Origin: Nymphaea colorata
Taxonomy: Eukaryota > Streptophyta > Magnoliopsida > Nymphaeales > Nymphaeaceae
Assembly (NCBI RefSeq): GCF_008831285.2
Contig: NC_045150.1
Location: forward strand, 16,119,362-16,183,361
Direction: 5' to 3'
DNA: 64,000 nt
Shown: positions 1 through 11,800 of the stretch, piece after piece
Numbering within the stretch: the first letter of the stretch is position 1
Layout of the letters: every line of letters begins with the position of its first letter
Position numbers and translations under genes: made by a program
Notes under the pieces: model-generated
Told to the model about the DNA's origin: nothing
Databases searched by the model: none
Seen by the model: the letters and a program-made list of their open reading frames with translations, nothing else

Positions 1-145
1 GGCAGGACTCAGCAATAGTTTTACCATGGTTAACCTTCAATGAAGATGATTCCATCACCATTTGATATGAGATAATCCCTTGACACTCGTGGCCCATAGA
101 TCATAGGTCTTCAATAGGATCTTTTTCAAGAGGCACAAATTGATT

Positions 146-863
146 TCATTTAATATTAGATAGCTTGCATTGCTTAGAGCCTAGATTACACCTTCTATTA
201 GCAACAATGGCCTGAGTACATACATTTGAGGGTTTAGTATTCACTTTTCCCTCCCTCATACGAGTAAGATGATCTCTTGTGGAATGTAATGAAACCCCAC
301 ATAAGGTACAGAAACAAATTTTTGTTTCATCTTCCACCATTTATTCAAGAACTTTATCTCCATCAAGTATACAAATCGAACCCATAAGTGAAGCCATCAG
401 CATCTACAAAAAAACTACCCAGAACCTTAACGACACCAGCTAACACCTTGCAGTTCCGCATATAAGGAGGCAACTTCGGTAGACGAATCCCTAGAGGGGT
501 TCTCGTGGCAGCTTGAAGTTGGAGCGGCATTCCTGACTTCCACTTGCTAGAGACCAAAAACCTATCACGAACACGCCATTTTTTTTGTTGCATAACTTCG
601 TCTAAATATTCCTTTGAGGAAGCCTTGGTCCAAAGGAGTCAGGAAGGAGCGAAAATTGTTTTCACCTGATACAAATTGTGAATTACGTCCACCCAATCCA
701 GATGAAATCTTGAGCTACCGCCTAATAGAATTGCAATAGCAGTCCATCTGAAAGGTCTGATCATTTGCTTCCCCTCAATTTCACACACTGCAAGATCTGG
801 TAATCCAAATGCCTCCTCCCACTCATTTTGGTCCACAACACCAGCGCTCTTTACCACCGACAC
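146..863 (-). mobile_element. LINE ORF1-like (gag-like) fragment, broken
   Basis: Three minus-strand open stretches lie in order: 863-639, 593-363 and 340-146. The middle one has an IRLPKLPPYM...KVLGSFFVDADG pattern, which resembles the conserved core of plant DUF4283 proteins (the nucleic-acid-binding part of LINE ORF1/gag). The last has CTLCGVSLHSTRDH, which resembles the CCHC/CCHH zinc knuckle that follows that domain. Read together they look like an ORF1-type protein interrupted by frameshifts or stops. No reverse transcriptase is seen; the upstream side of the element on this strand would lie at higher coordinates, where the aspartic-protease remains begin, and its continuation would lie beyond the left edge. 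The family call is inference from motif order. It could also be a domesticated DUF4283/zinc-knuckle gene. Confidence 0.42.
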
Positions 864-1224
864 CCAAAATCAACGCGCTGATAGAACTGACTGGAATCCT
901 TGATCAATAGGTGACTTTTCATGATCCATCATCTCTAAGGATGGGCAAGAGCCTCCACCACCCATGATAAAGTGATGTTCATGAACATTTTCCTAACTCT
1001 AACCTAGGGTTCATGTTGTTCCCTTTCTCTGCTCCTTCACGTGATAACCACATCTTCTCCTTGACCAAGAACTGTCACATGTGGAACAATCCACACGCTA
1101 CTCACTTTGCCCATGAGCTTCTTTTCCCCACCATTTGTATTTAAATTCAAACCCTTAGTCACAACCTACCTCATGATCTCCTTTATAAATACAAGGAGTT
1201 TTTCTTTGTAGATCTATGATTAAC

Positions 1225-3207
1225 AGTTGCCATAGCCACCTTCCTCTCCTCCTTCATGATCCTCCTCCTGTAACTTCTCCCAGTTGTACTATCAAACTTT
1301 CCTACCAACATCTTCACTAACACTGTCAATGTTAACCAAAAATCCAGGTTTCTCGATAGACCTCATTCACCAAGACTTGCCTCTCTCTCATCTGTATGAT
1401 CCTTCATCCACTCCAGTTCGACGCACTGAGCAGGGCAGCTCTACGCTTCAAGTTGAGCTCCCGATTGGCTTCAGGTTATGCAAAAACCAACAAAACGACC
1501 ATCCACGTGTATTCTCATTAAGACTGACCAGATGAACTAATTCCAATGCCTGACCGTTAAAATCTGGAAATATCTGGCAAATTCCAGATTTCAAGGAAAT
1601 GCCCCGATAACTTAGAAGTTTAGAACTAAAGCCCATTGATCCTAGAAACGTTCATCTGGGTTATCACAGTGGAACCTGGTGCATGAAAAGAAAGAAATAA
1701 ATGGAAACTTGTGTTGTAAAAAGTTTAGAAACGAGTTGATCTGGCAACTCTATCTTGTGAAAAGTAACAAAAATTGATTGAAACTTGTGTCCAGCTATCT
1801 AAGGGTCCTTTCAAGATTCAATTGCTATGATTATTCTTTTTGTTTTCATGTTTAATTGAGTTGAGGAGGACTATCTGGTCAACTTGTGAAATGTGTTGGG
1901 GTCCGCTAAACAGATGAAACTGCCGACAAGCGTTGACATCCTCCAATCAACCTGGTTGAAACGTTTTGGAAAACTTCCGCCTGTATGACAAGACAAAAAT
2001 TTTAAAAAGAAAGTTGGCCGTATGTCCAACTATTTCTTATCAAATCCCACCATACAACCTATATACTTAAATCTATGAGAGAATAGGCAGGTAGGCAGTT
2101 GTTTCGAGTTATCAAAGCAGCAACTTCATGTGCTATAAAAAGAAGATATTGATACATCTATATATAGAGAGTTTCTCATGCAGCTTTACATTAGAGCATC
2201 ACTAAAAGTCCAATCCTATGGGTCATGATCGATACTGGCAGCAACCTCATATGGACATTGTGTGTTCCTTACTACAACTTTATCTGCCAAATGAACTCCA
2301 CATTAAAGCCAATTCAGTCTTCCACATACCATAACCTGAGATGCACCACTAGCTTCTGGTCCGCTTGTGATGACAACCAACTGCATAGCGTCAAGTCCTC
2401 ATATGGTGATGGATCTGTTGTAGAAGGGTCCCTTGCTCTCAAAAGATTTTGGTTTGAGGATGGCACTGATGGCACCATCAAGCTTCCGACAATCGCCTTT
2501 GGTTGCATTCATAAAGAAAATAGTGTTGATTTCGAAAATCTTGTCGATCCTAGTCTTGTTAGCCTCAGGCCAGGATCTCTTTCACTTGTTAGTCACATCG
2601 GCTTCTTTATTAACCATAAATTTGCTTACAGTCTTCCTCTCCATAGCAAGAAAAATAATGTCATTGAGTAGATCAAATTCTGTGAGGAGGTAGTTCTTCG
2701 GAACCCATGAGGTTCAACAGACGCCGATGAAAGCAAATGCAGCTCAAGGCACCTTCTATACACTCACACTAGATTACATAAATGTGGGGAACAACAGACT
2801 CAACATATAGTTTGGAGGTGCACAGACAGCAACATGGTTGGGATATGCTGGATCAATCATGTAGACTCGGGTACCACACTGATTATCTTGCCAAAGATGT
2901 GTATGACCAAGTGGCAAACACGGTGGCTAAAGTCATAAACCATAAAAGATTCTATCATCCTAACCAAGATTATTTGTGTTACAATGTAGAGAATACTGGT
3001 GATCCATATTAAGGATCGCTGGAGATGAACTTTCATTCCACCAATGCAGACATGAAGTTGCCACCTTCAAATATCTTTTGGATGCATAGAAGTGCGACGG
3101 CTAGCTTAGCCATTTTCGGGAATGTTTTCCAGCAGAACATGCATGTGAAATATGATTTGGGGAAGGGGAAGCTTTCTTTTGCACCAATTGAATGTACTCA
3201 GGGCTAA
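1225..3207 (+). pseudogene. Nepenthesin/CDR1-like aspartic protease pseudogene, copy 1
   Basis: This is a family A1B aspartic protease. Such proteins are normally secreted or apoplastic endopeptidases with two catalytic Asp. Near 1,225 a hydrophobic stretch (AIATFLSSFMILLL) could be a signal peptide. The family propeptide signature GFSIDLIHQDLPLS and a YDPSSTP continuation follow at about 1,340-1,420. Sequence from about 1,440 to 2,180 is unrelated. The catalytic half resumes at 2,225 with DTGSNLIW (first Asp), the flap SYGDGS near 2,400, AFGC near 2,495, then a stop at 2,669. It continues in another frame (QGTFYTLTLDYINVGN near 2,745) to an in-frame TAG at 2,807. The second active site DSGTT is present near 2,865 in a shifted frame, and the C-terminal end NMHVKYDLG...LSFAP ends at 3,207. 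Both catalytic motifs survive, but several frameshifts and stops and the non-homologous insert exclude a working protease. Copy 2 lies about 9 kb downstream on the same strand. Confidence 0.85.
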
Positions 3208-3807
3208 AGTTGTATACGTATATATATATATATATATTTCTTTCGTGATGATCTATGTGGTTCTCTATACTAGTCCATAATTGGCAGCATTGGACGCTGC
3301 TTATGTTTTATGTCCTGATTGTCATGTGGTTGATGGTGTTATTTTTTCATGTTGAATAAATATATGTATCTTGTTTTAAAGATGTTTTACCCTCCGTTTA
3401 CGTTTAAAGCTTAACTTAGATATGTCTGAGTGAGTATGAACACTAACTATGGCTTTAACTCGACTGTCGCTAATACTGGCAATTCTGTTGCTAATAAGTA
3501 ATCACGACGGTCAAAACTATACCAACACAAGTCCCGTTGCACAAACAATTACCGATGAAAATGGCCACCATGTCTTAGTTGTGTTTGTTGTGACGTTAGT
3601 TGCTTTAAGTTAGCATAATGACCATGGAATGTGCCTACACCTTATTGTAACTTTGACGATGGAATTTTCCGTCCCATAACACAATGTGTTCTGTGACGGT
3701 TATATAAGTCGCTTAACTTCACAATGTCTTTTAACTTTGCAACTAACAATGCTAACCCTCCATCAATAATGATGGTTGTTGTAGCTTGCACAGTGTACTG
3801 GCTAGCA
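3208..3807. other. Non-coding stretch with short (AT)n; possible decayed DNA-transposon sequence
   Basis: No gene is supported. An (AT)n run follows the protease stop at 3,219-3,237. From about 3,440 to 3,720 phrases such as CGACTGTCGCTAATA, CGACGGTCAAAAC and GTGACGGTTATATAAGTCGC recur. Alternating ACGGT/GTCGC words are common inside plant CACTA-type DNA elements. No terminal repeats or target duplications were found, so this stays a suggestion. Confidence 0.25.
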
Positions 3808-3955
3808 ACATATTTTCGAGTCCCTTACACATGTTTGGAACGGATTTAGTACACAGCGACATATTCTTGAGTCCCTGACACATGTATGGGACGGATTTAG
3901 TACACAACGACATATTTTCAAGTTGCTGACACATGTTTGGAACAGATTTTGGGAT
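3808..3955. repeat. 51-bp minisatellite, three copies
   Basis: Units start at 3,808, 3,859 and 3,910 with the shared opening ACATATTYTYRAGT and the shared core ACACATGTWTGGRACRGATTT. The period is exactly 51 bp, a multiple of three, so the minus strand reads as an open three-fold 17-residue repeat (3,958-3,752). That ORF is most simply a by-product of the repeat. Confidence 0.85.
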
Positions 3956-4820
3956 CACTGAAGAATATTAAATGAGTGCATCTGTAGGTAAAATTCGGAA
4001 CATATAGTACCTGCTCTGCGTTTAATTCATTAGAAGATTAATTTTTTTGTTAATTGAAATGCAGTTACGTTTCTTGAAATAAGAATATGGTGCTTTTATA
4101 TATACATTTTTAAAAAAAGCAGAATATTATTCTTAACAGGTTCCATCTAAGCGGATTTAAAATTCTCAGCACAGGTTACACAAAAGACTTTACCTCCAGA
4201 AAGTTGTAAGCTTCAATAGTCTTATATGTACTCTTTTTCATAGGGTCAAACAAAGAGATCAGGTTACTCCGAGAAGAGTAGCATAACTGGTCGAGTTAAG
4301 AGTTTGGTGAGAGTAAGGTAGTCAGTTCCAATACCATGAGCATTATTTTCAATGAACCATAAAAGGGCAGGAGCTACTCCTAAACTGAAGGGAGTGACCG
4401 TAAATTCCCCTGGTTTTGATGTTTCTCTAGACCCTGGGGTAACGGGGATGAGTAGAGCTTCTGCCCCTCATGCATGCAGCTGGCAGGTTCACTCCAGCTC
4501 ACCCGTAACAAAGAAGAGTTTTCTCCACAAGCAAGAGGTCCACTAAAATGTCATGCATTTGAGAATAGTGTTTATAAAAGTTGCCCTGAATTAATTTAAG
4601 TCAATTTGAATTGTTTGGCAAACCTGTTTTATCCAGTGGCTGTTGCCCCATGGTGTTATTTATTTATCTTTAAATACTTTTAAGATTTTTTCTTTTCTAT
4701 TTTTCACTTATTTTACTGATTTATCTTACCGACAGCCTGCAGGTTGTATCGCTTTGGGTTTCGGGCCTGAATGGTCTATATAATGGATTCATTTTCACTA
4801 TTATCCAAATAAATATATAT

Positions 4821-5040
4821 TGTTGAAGGTTCCGCACTGCATTCAATCATCAAACAAGTAATCTACTTAATTTGCTATTTATTTTAAACGTGCATTTGTT
4901 AGTGTGAATTCAAATTTTATTTTAAAATTTTATACGAACCCTATTTTGATTGTCAGGACCATGAAATTCATGGAAGTACAGAAAATTGAGATTGGGGCTA
5001 GAGCCTTTGGTGGAGTCATACGTGGGCTGGTGTAGGCAGT
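4821..5040. repeat. 220-bp direct repeat, left copy
   Basis: It starts TGTTGAAGGTTCCGC and ends GGTGTAGGCAGT. The copy at 5,620-5,839 differs at about six positions (roughly 97% identical). The 580 bp between them show no retrotransposon coding sequence, primer site or target duplication. Confidence 0.85.
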
Positions 5041-5284
5041 TGCCAAATGGTCCTATCAAATTTCTTTATTTTCATTTTTACGTAAGCTTTCAACTACTTG
5101 CTTCTTTATAAGCACCAGTGACCCTATAGGTATGAGATTCTTTAAATTAGTGCCCCTAAGTCCAACATTCCTAACTCTAGCTGCCACTAACCATGGTTGG
5201 AGGTGGAACTAGCTAGATGATAAAATAATGAAGTTTCTGATAATTGATTGTACTAAGTTTTTTCTTAATCATGTAATAAATATG

Positions 5285-5520
5285 TTACCAATTGGTAGCT
5301 TCGCCATTGACCGTCAGTGTCGAAATCTCAAGCAGTATCGATTGAAGAAATCAACAAGCGACATCCCATGACAATGCTGGTGGCTAAAGTTCAGTTTCTC
5401 CTCCTCCACCACCCTTCTCTCCTCATTCTTCTTGACTTTTATTTGAATCCCTTGAATATTCAGGAATGACCTGGCCAATCCAGTTTTCAGTCGACCTGAT
5501 CGGATCATATGAAAATCCAT
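5285..5520. repeat. Dispersed block also present at 21,578-21,720
   Basis: The stretch beginning GCCATTGACCGTCAGTGTCG and running through ACATCCCATGACAATGCTGG and GGTGGCTAAAGTTCAGTTTC recurs near 21,578 with scattered substitutions. Its right part (TTTGAATCCCTTGAATATTC) recurs again near 9,158 and 16,335. No coding content is recognised on either strand. Confidence 0.7.
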
Positions 5521-5619
5521 CAAAGGATCTGTAATGGCCCACCAAGCAGGAAAGTTGCCATGATCTTTGAGAAAATTGATTTCTCACTACATGGATAAGC
5601 TTGCCCTAACCCGTCAACT

Positions 5620-5839
5620 TGTTGAAGGTTCCGCACTGCATTCAATCATCAAACAAGTAATCTACTTAATTTGCTATTTATTTTAAATGTGCATTTGTCA
5701 GTGTAAATTCAAATTTTATTTTAAAATTTTATACCAACCCTATTTTGATTGTCAGGACCATGAAATTCATGGAAGTACAGAAAATTGAGATTGGGGCTAG
5801 AGCATTTGGTGGAGTCATACGTGGTCTGGTGTAGGCAGT
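5620..5839. repeat. 220-bp direct repeat, right copy
   Basis: This is the partner of 4,821-5,040 in the same orientation. The sequence running on from it (5,840-6,140) is itself a diverged copy of 9,390-9,900, so the boundary lies inside a larger patchwork of repeats. Confidence 0.85.
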
Positions 5840-6140
5840 ACCCAAATTTTTTGACTGAACATCGCTTGAGTCACCGACCTGAGTTTGATAGTGCCCATGT
5901 GGGCAATATGATGTGACTGGAACTGAGTCCAGCTTTATCACAATATAATTTTTGACTAACTGGTATGGGTAAATATGGTGCACACCGACCCACCCTTAGC
6001 TCTGCTACTGCCCTTCTTACAACATAGTCCCCTCACAAAATGTTACAATGTCAGCTGGTGTCTAGAAATTAGTGACATAGACAGTGGATTAGTTTATTTA
6101 TTTAATTACCTATTTGACATTTCAATAAAGCGAGGGCAAC
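5840..6140. repeat. Dispersed block also present at about 9,390-9,900
   Basis: Shared words in the same order include TATGATGTGACTGG / TATGATGTGACAGC, CACAATATAMTTTTGACT, TGGTGCACA and ACCTATTTGA. The 9.4-kb copy begins near TAGTGGCGGAGC, a phrase that also occurs at about 28,630, 41,585 and 63,978. No gene is seen. Confidence 0.6.
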
Positions 6141-6235
6141 CTCGGCAGTTTCCCAGCAAAACATTACCTACTTGATATCACAAGCAGTGGCTGCCGGATG
6201 GGCATGCAGACCAATTACATTATTATACTTGAACA

Positions 6236-6350
6236 AGTGAAAACTGAAATCCGGCATCGGATAATGCCCATGCCCATGTGAGTAGAGCCAAATGTCCATC
6301 AACTGGCATAGTGCTTCCACCCTAGTTGCACTAGTATAGCACATCCGGAA
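6236..6350 (-). repeat. About 110-bp dispersed repeat, inverted copy
   Basis: Read on the minus strand it contains TGTGCTATACTAGTGCAA, GGAAGCACTATGCCAGTTG and ATGGGCATGGGCATTAT. Plus-strand copies of the same order lie at 10,430-10,545 and 16,405-16,500. An opposite-strand copy argues for a mobile or rearranged unit, not simple segmental duplication. Confidence 0.65.
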
Positions 6351-6352
6351 TA

Positions 6353-6386
<34 letters not shown>

Positions 6387-6490
6387 TATATATATATTAT
6401 ATATATATTATATATGTATATATATTTATATATATATATTATATATTATATATATATATATATATTATATATGTATATATATATATATAA
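6353..6490. repeat. (GT)n(AT)n compound microsatellite
   Basis: (GT)10 runs directly into about 118 bp of AT sequence broken by periodic TATT/ATTA and TGTA interruptions. Confidence 0.95.
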
Positions 6491-7215
6491 TTTTCAATGA
6501 CATTGCTATCTCTTTTATAAGGACCGTGGTGTAGGTAACGTGAATAGCATTAAATAGGGATGGGGAAGTTGGTCGATCAAACCAAGGCATCTTTCAGATG
6601 TGGTTTCATTAGCATATCAGTATTCTATATGCTTTTGTGGTGATGCTGATCTGTGTTGAAGTCAATGATATATGTGTGAGACTTCATACATAAAAAAGGA
6701 CCAAAAGTTGTGGAAACTCGTTCGTCTGCTTGAATAGTCATATTTAGCACTTGTTGAATCATAATAAAAAGACGGTCAATTGCCTCTGATGTAACATATT
6801 TCGATTTTTCGTGTTGTCATGGTATTCATAATTCATGTTCTTCCATAGCCACCATATTGCCATGGGAACACAATTTTCCAACTTCACATAAGTATTTTGA
6901 TTCGACCCTTTTTATTCCACCTCCACGTCTGCGTCTCTGCCACCATGTCTGGAACTGTAATATCAATGATGATGGAACTGCCATATCATGTAAACTAATG
7001 GTTCCTATTCAACAGGGTGGTTCCTCTCTTTTTTGACTTGTCTACCACTGAAAGTGAAAATGTGGTGGAAGAAAGAAACAAAGAAACAGCTCCATGCCAT
7101 TTGAGTTCTCTTGCATGTATAGAGATAGAGAGAGAGACGGACAGAGAAAGAGATAGGTATTACATGTTTTATTCTTATTTTAAACAGTAGTCCACACTAG
7201 CGAGTGGGAGAGAGA
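6491..7215. repeat. Duplicated block, partner of 24,540-25,450
   Basis: Shared landmarks in the same order include TTTCAATGACA, GACCGTGGTGTAGGTA, CTTTCAGATGTGGTTTCATT, GCTTTTGTGGTGATGCTG, CTTCACATAAGTATTTTGAT, GGGTGGTTCCTCTC and CGAGTGG..AGAGAGATGAG. The right partner has an extra internal copy of the 'GGGTGGTTCCTC...GTGGTGGAAGAAAG' part near 24,620-24,690. I see no convincing gene in either copy. Confidence 0.75.
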
Positions 7216-8400
7216 GATGAGCTTATGGGCGTACCGAAGTAATTTTATAGGAAATAAGTAATTTTATAGGAAATGAAACACGGATTAAACAATGCGCCAA
7301 CCTGTTAAGCCCAAAGAAAAAAGACACAAAAATACAATTGGCCTCATAGATGGCTCATTTTTTGAAATTATTGGGTTGTACAAAAGGGTAGATTGATATG
7401 GTAGAAACTTTTGGTAAAATGGATTTAGGTTAAGGATTCATGACTTACCCATTGAGTGACTTTGGCACTAGATATTTCCACAATGAGTACTACCATGTCC
7501 GGATTCAATAGATATGTTGTTATTCCAGGCTTCGTTATCCTTTTAAGGGAAGGTCTATGGTAAAGAAAATCCAATGCCTTTTAGGTCCGCTTGAAATTGT
7601 AAACAAAAGCAAGACCTAGAAACGAAATGTTTTCTCTTTCTTTGTCCATCCTTTCCTCACTTTTCTCCTTTCCCTTCTGTTCTAGCCATCATCCAAGGCA
7701 TTTGGATGATGAAGTTTTGCCAACCAAACATATTTTTCAAAAATGTGGACTAGTGTGTGGGCCTCTTTAAAGTAGTTTTTTTGCGGGAAGGAGGCACAAG
7801 GGTTCTACCCATCTGATGGAGGCGACTCAAAAAATCAGTACCACCTTTAAAAGGTGACCATAAGTCCCATAACACCTTTGAGAGCAGCTAGCAGGAGTAG
7901 AGGCAGGTATAGGTTAAGTGTCACTATACTGATGCATAATTTTTTTTGTACGTCAATATGGTTAATGATTAAAATAACTTTAATTCACATTAAAAAAAAT
8001 TGTAAAGACAAAATTGAAAGTAGAAAAAAGTAAAAAACTAACGAGAATATTTTTAATAAATTACCAAAATATTCTTCTCTCCTTTGATGGACACAACACT
8101 TTCTATCGTTAAGTATTGGTAATTACATAAATTTTAAAACTTTTTATTTTTATGTTAATATTTTTAACAAATTTTCTCTTCTTTAAAAATTGAAAAATTT
8201 ATACCTAGTGTCCTTTATCTAGAATTTTGATCTTCTGTCTGGGCTCCTAACCTCCTATGCTGAAGATAATTGAATAAAGCAGTTAAGTGGGATTGCTGCT
8301 GGCTGCCCATAGATCTGATATGTAGACCAGCAAGCATGAAATATTGCAGATAAAGCTTCTCTTAATGGCTTCACTCATTTACAGGAAGTCAAGGTTGGCG
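7216..8400. other. AT-rich stretch without recognised features
   Basis: It contains a short tandem duplication of TAATTTTATAGGAAAT near 7,240-7,275 and AT-rich low-complexity sequence at 7,930-8,200. No ORF, RNA gene or terminal repeat was recognised on either strand. Confidence 0.6.
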
Positions 8401-8499
8401 CCTGCTTGACTTTGTGCTTCATCATGTCCTGCCAAGGTCGGCTTGTTCTTTCAACATCAACCAGAGTCAAAGCCACCAACATGGGCCAGCTGCAATCAT

Positions 8500-9225
8500 A
8501 AAGGCCGTGAAGGCTCAATTGTTGGTAAATGATCGCCATGAGCCAGACCCGACTAGCATTCAGTCGACCTTATTTTTTGTGTTAAGACTCAACCAATTAA
8601 AAAAAATAAGAACACTCTATAGAGATCTTCCCTAGCATCAGGTGAGCAAGAGGGGCATTTCATACTACTGCTCAACAAGATGGCCGAAACCTTAGCCTTA
8701 CCTCCATTTCCCTAGAGCCTATTCTGTATCAGGTGTCCCACAATTGCTGGTTCATTCAAATTCAACAAAATCAGTTTCTAAGATGGTAAATCCTAAAAAA
8801 CATGTACTTGTTTCAGCATCGGAAATAATTGTGCAAAGGTCTTCCCAGATAGAAAGCATACTAGAAGCATCAAACAAAGCAATGCTAGAGGAATATATAT
8901 ATATATATATGTGTGTGTATGTGTGTATTGAAATCACAGCTGTTTCTATGCTCGGATGGTTAGTTTGTGTTGTTAAAAACTGCCATAAAAGTTGTATTCC
9001 ATCCTTGAAAACCATGGTCAAGCAATTGATCATTGCAAATGCATCTTTTGCAATGGTTTTTATCAACACCAAGCAAAAAAATAACCATCCAGCCGTAGAG
9101 GTTCGTCTTAATTGGACACAAAGGCCAGTTCAAAGAGAAAAAAATAGGCCAACTTTTATTTGAATCCCTTGAATATTCAGAAAGGATCTCGCCAATCCAT
9201 TGTTGATCACCCATTTTAATCGTTA
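8500..9225. repeat. Duplicated block, partner of 15,836-16,345
   Basis: Shared order: CATTC(A/G)G(T/C)CGACCTT, ACCAATTAAAA, TAGAGATCTTCCCTAG, GAGCCTATT..GTAT, CATTCAAATTCAAC, CAAGCAATTGATCATTGCAAATGCA / CAACTGATCAATGCAAATGCA, an (AT)n tract, then GGTTCGTCTTAATTGGA. Long overlapping ORFs occur on both strands here (8,744-9,163 plus; 9,072-8,752 minus), but neither stays open in the partner copy, so I do not call a gene. Confidence 0.7.
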
Positions 9226-10429
9226 AACATGTTTAAAGTATGATGACATTCCTCTATTTCCAGTCAACCTTCTAGAATAGATGGATCATATGAATATCCC
9301 ATCAAAAAATTCTTTTCTCATGACACAAATAAGCTCATGCTAACCCGCCAACTTGTGATCTCAACCCGTTTTTTAGTGGCGGAGCAAAGACTTTTTGGCT
9401 GGAGGGCACGTGAGTCACATCAAACGTGGGCACTATGATGTGACAGCAAGTGGGTCCATCATCATCACAATATACTTTTGACTGACTGGTATAGGCAATG
9501 GTGCACAGCAACCCACACTTAGCTTCAATACTTTCCCTCTTACAGCATGTTCAACGCTTACTGTGGGTAACGTAAGGGATACTGTTCTTGATCAATTTGT
9601 GATTGGATTCTTCAACACAAGAATATTCAAACGTTATTACTTAGCATTGCTTGGATTTTGGAGAAGGGTGCAGAAACACAAAAAGTTGCATGCAATCCCT
9701 GGTAAATGACACAAGAACTTGTTACATTACTAGCTAATGTCACCAGCCACTATAAGTCCCCCCCATAAAATGTTCCAATCTTGGTGTCTGTAAATTATGA
9801 CACGGACAGTGGATTAATTACTGTCATTTATATATTTAATTACCTATTTGATGTCCCATGAATAGAACGAGGATCTCCCACGACAGTTTCTGAGCACAAA
9901 AAAGAACCTATTTCATGTCACAAGAATTTGTTTTAGGTACTGGAAAACTATATATTTTAAACTTAGAACATGATAACTCCTCAACTTGATTGCAAGATAA
10001 TCTAAGGAAAATTATAATCAATCATCAAAATATAAAGTACCACTAACTTATGGAGTTTGGTGCATGTTGGATGGAGAGTCTATGCTTCATGCCTTCAAAC
10101 TAATTAGAGTCCAAAAATCACCAAAATGGTTTTCAGTGAGAGAACAAGCTGAAGAAAAGTAGAACCCTAAAGGGGTAGTGGCAAATCCAAAAATTTCTGG
10201 CAAAGGGGCAGTATTAGTTTAATTTTCAACTTTAAGTTATATAAAAAGTTTTAAAAACTAGTATCAATGACTGGTAAGGGAAACTGCTTACAATATCCGC
10301 AATGTCGCTCCAATCTTGTTAAAGAGTCGTTTGACAGCAGGGACACTCACAAAATATTCAAAATAAGAACAACCCCTAAGTAGGTAGACGGAAATGTGGA
10401 TGCTTAGCAGAAGTCTAACCGAGCGTGAG

Positions 10430-10545
10430 TGATGTTGGTGCTAGATTTCTATACTGCAACTGGAGTGGAAGCACTATACTAGTTGATGGATATTTGGCCC
10501 CACGCGCAGGCATCGATGCAGCCGTGGGCTTGAGGGTAAGGGGAA
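10430..10545 (+). repeat. About 110-bp dispersed repeat, plus copy
   Basis: It contains CTATACTGCAACTGG, GTGGAAGCACTATACTAGTTGATGG (split here only for description) and a CATCGATGC..GGGC end. It is related to 6,236-6,350 (inverted) and 16,405-16,500. Confidence 0.6.
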
Positions 10546-10659
10546 AGAGCGAGCTTCTGGATTTCACTAAGATTGTGGGGTGTCCTCCTGCTCATCTAAA
10601 ATTAGAGCCCTACATATGTTATGTTATTTTTTAGCAAAGGGGTTGGCACAAATTTATTT

Positions 10660-11107
10660 ATAAAATATTAAACTTTGCCGATTGTTATTTCATCATTCAG
10701 GCGAACAAGCTGGTATGACTCAAATAGGTTGATTCAAACCAATTTTCAGAGATAAAATGAAAAAAATATATTATAAAATAGATGAAAAGAAATCCCCAAA
10801 TAATAAAGAACAGCACACAAACAATAATATATAGAAGCAAAAAAGAGCAGGAGAATGATGTCAAAAGATGACTACACGCTATTATAGATAGCCTGGCCCG
10901 AGAGAATGGCATGAACAAACAAATGGTCAACTGCTCTTTAAGGGGCGTTTGATGGTTTGGAATTTTGATTTAAGAATGAAATGCAAGTCCAACTTCAACT
11001 CAAACATGAAACCTTTTACAGTCTTGAGAGTGGATAAACATCACTCAATGCAAGTCTTTGATAGCATAAAATATTGTTAGTAGCCATGTAACGCCAGCCA
11101 ATTACTG

Positions 11108-11146
<39 letters not shown>

Positions 11147-11160
11147 TGGCCATATTCACA
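10660..11160 (-). mobile_element. Copia-linked repeat block, copy 1
   Basis: It shares AAATAGGTTGATTCAAACCAA, AAAATAGATGA and AAGAACAGCA with 16,850-17,000 and 22,995-23,130. Its right end, ending in GCCATGTAACGCC, is a degenerate copy of 17,250-17,340, the distal part of the minus-strand copia fragment. An (AT)n tract (11,108-11,144) has grown inside. No reading frame is preserved. Confidence 0.5.
11108..11144. repeat. (AT)n microsatellite
   Basis: About 18 uninterrupted AT units. Confidence 0.95.
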
Positions 11161-11800
11161 TTCACCCACTTAACAGTTGAGAGAAAGATGAAGAAAAAAA
11201 AGTATAAACTAATACTAGATGACAAAAATACCCATTACTTTTTTTTTCTTTAGTTTTTCTCGTCAATTCATTATAATGAATCAAATAGTGCTTATGAACT
11301 TGTAGAGTAACATTGAATAATCAGAGTCCCCATTTATTTTTTTGCTATATATATAAAAATATAAACGAGGCATATGATATGGCCAAAATGGACATAGCAT
11401 ACCTGCAAACCCTCACTGCATGAGCATCTGCCCCATGAACTATCACCAGATGAGAGCCCATAATATCATGGGGTGGAAAGACATTTGTATATATGTACAG
11501 AGAGAGATCATGTAGGGGAAAGATTTTCCAATCACTTCAAGGTTCATGGTTTAAGGAAGTCAATGGGCAGGTTTTGGAGCAGGGACTACCATGTGTTACA
11601 GGGACAGAGCAAAAAAAATTTCATGAGAAGGGCCGAATTAATGTTTCTAAATTTTGACTAAGGTCAAAATATCATTTTTCAAAATTTTTATATAGGACAA
11701 GTGAAATTTACTAAAATTTACATATAGATTTTTTTAAAAAAAAATTTGAGGTGGGCCAGGGCCATGCGAGCCTCCCTTGGCTCCACCCTGATGCACCTGC

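Noticed and set aside
2225-2671. DTGSNLIW as a retroviral-type protease
   Set aside because: The flap YGDGS, second site DSGTT and C-terminal NMHVKYDLG belong to pepsin-like plant nepenthesin/CDR1 enzymes, not to retroelement proteases.
3808-3955. CRISPR-like array (three evenly spaced similar units)
   Set aside because: Units are directly adjacent 51-bp tandem copies without distinct spacers, in a eukaryotic sequence.
4821-5839. Complete small LTR retrotransposon
   Set aside because: No target-site duplication, no primer site after the left repeat and no polypurine tract were found, so it is recorded as a direct repeat only.
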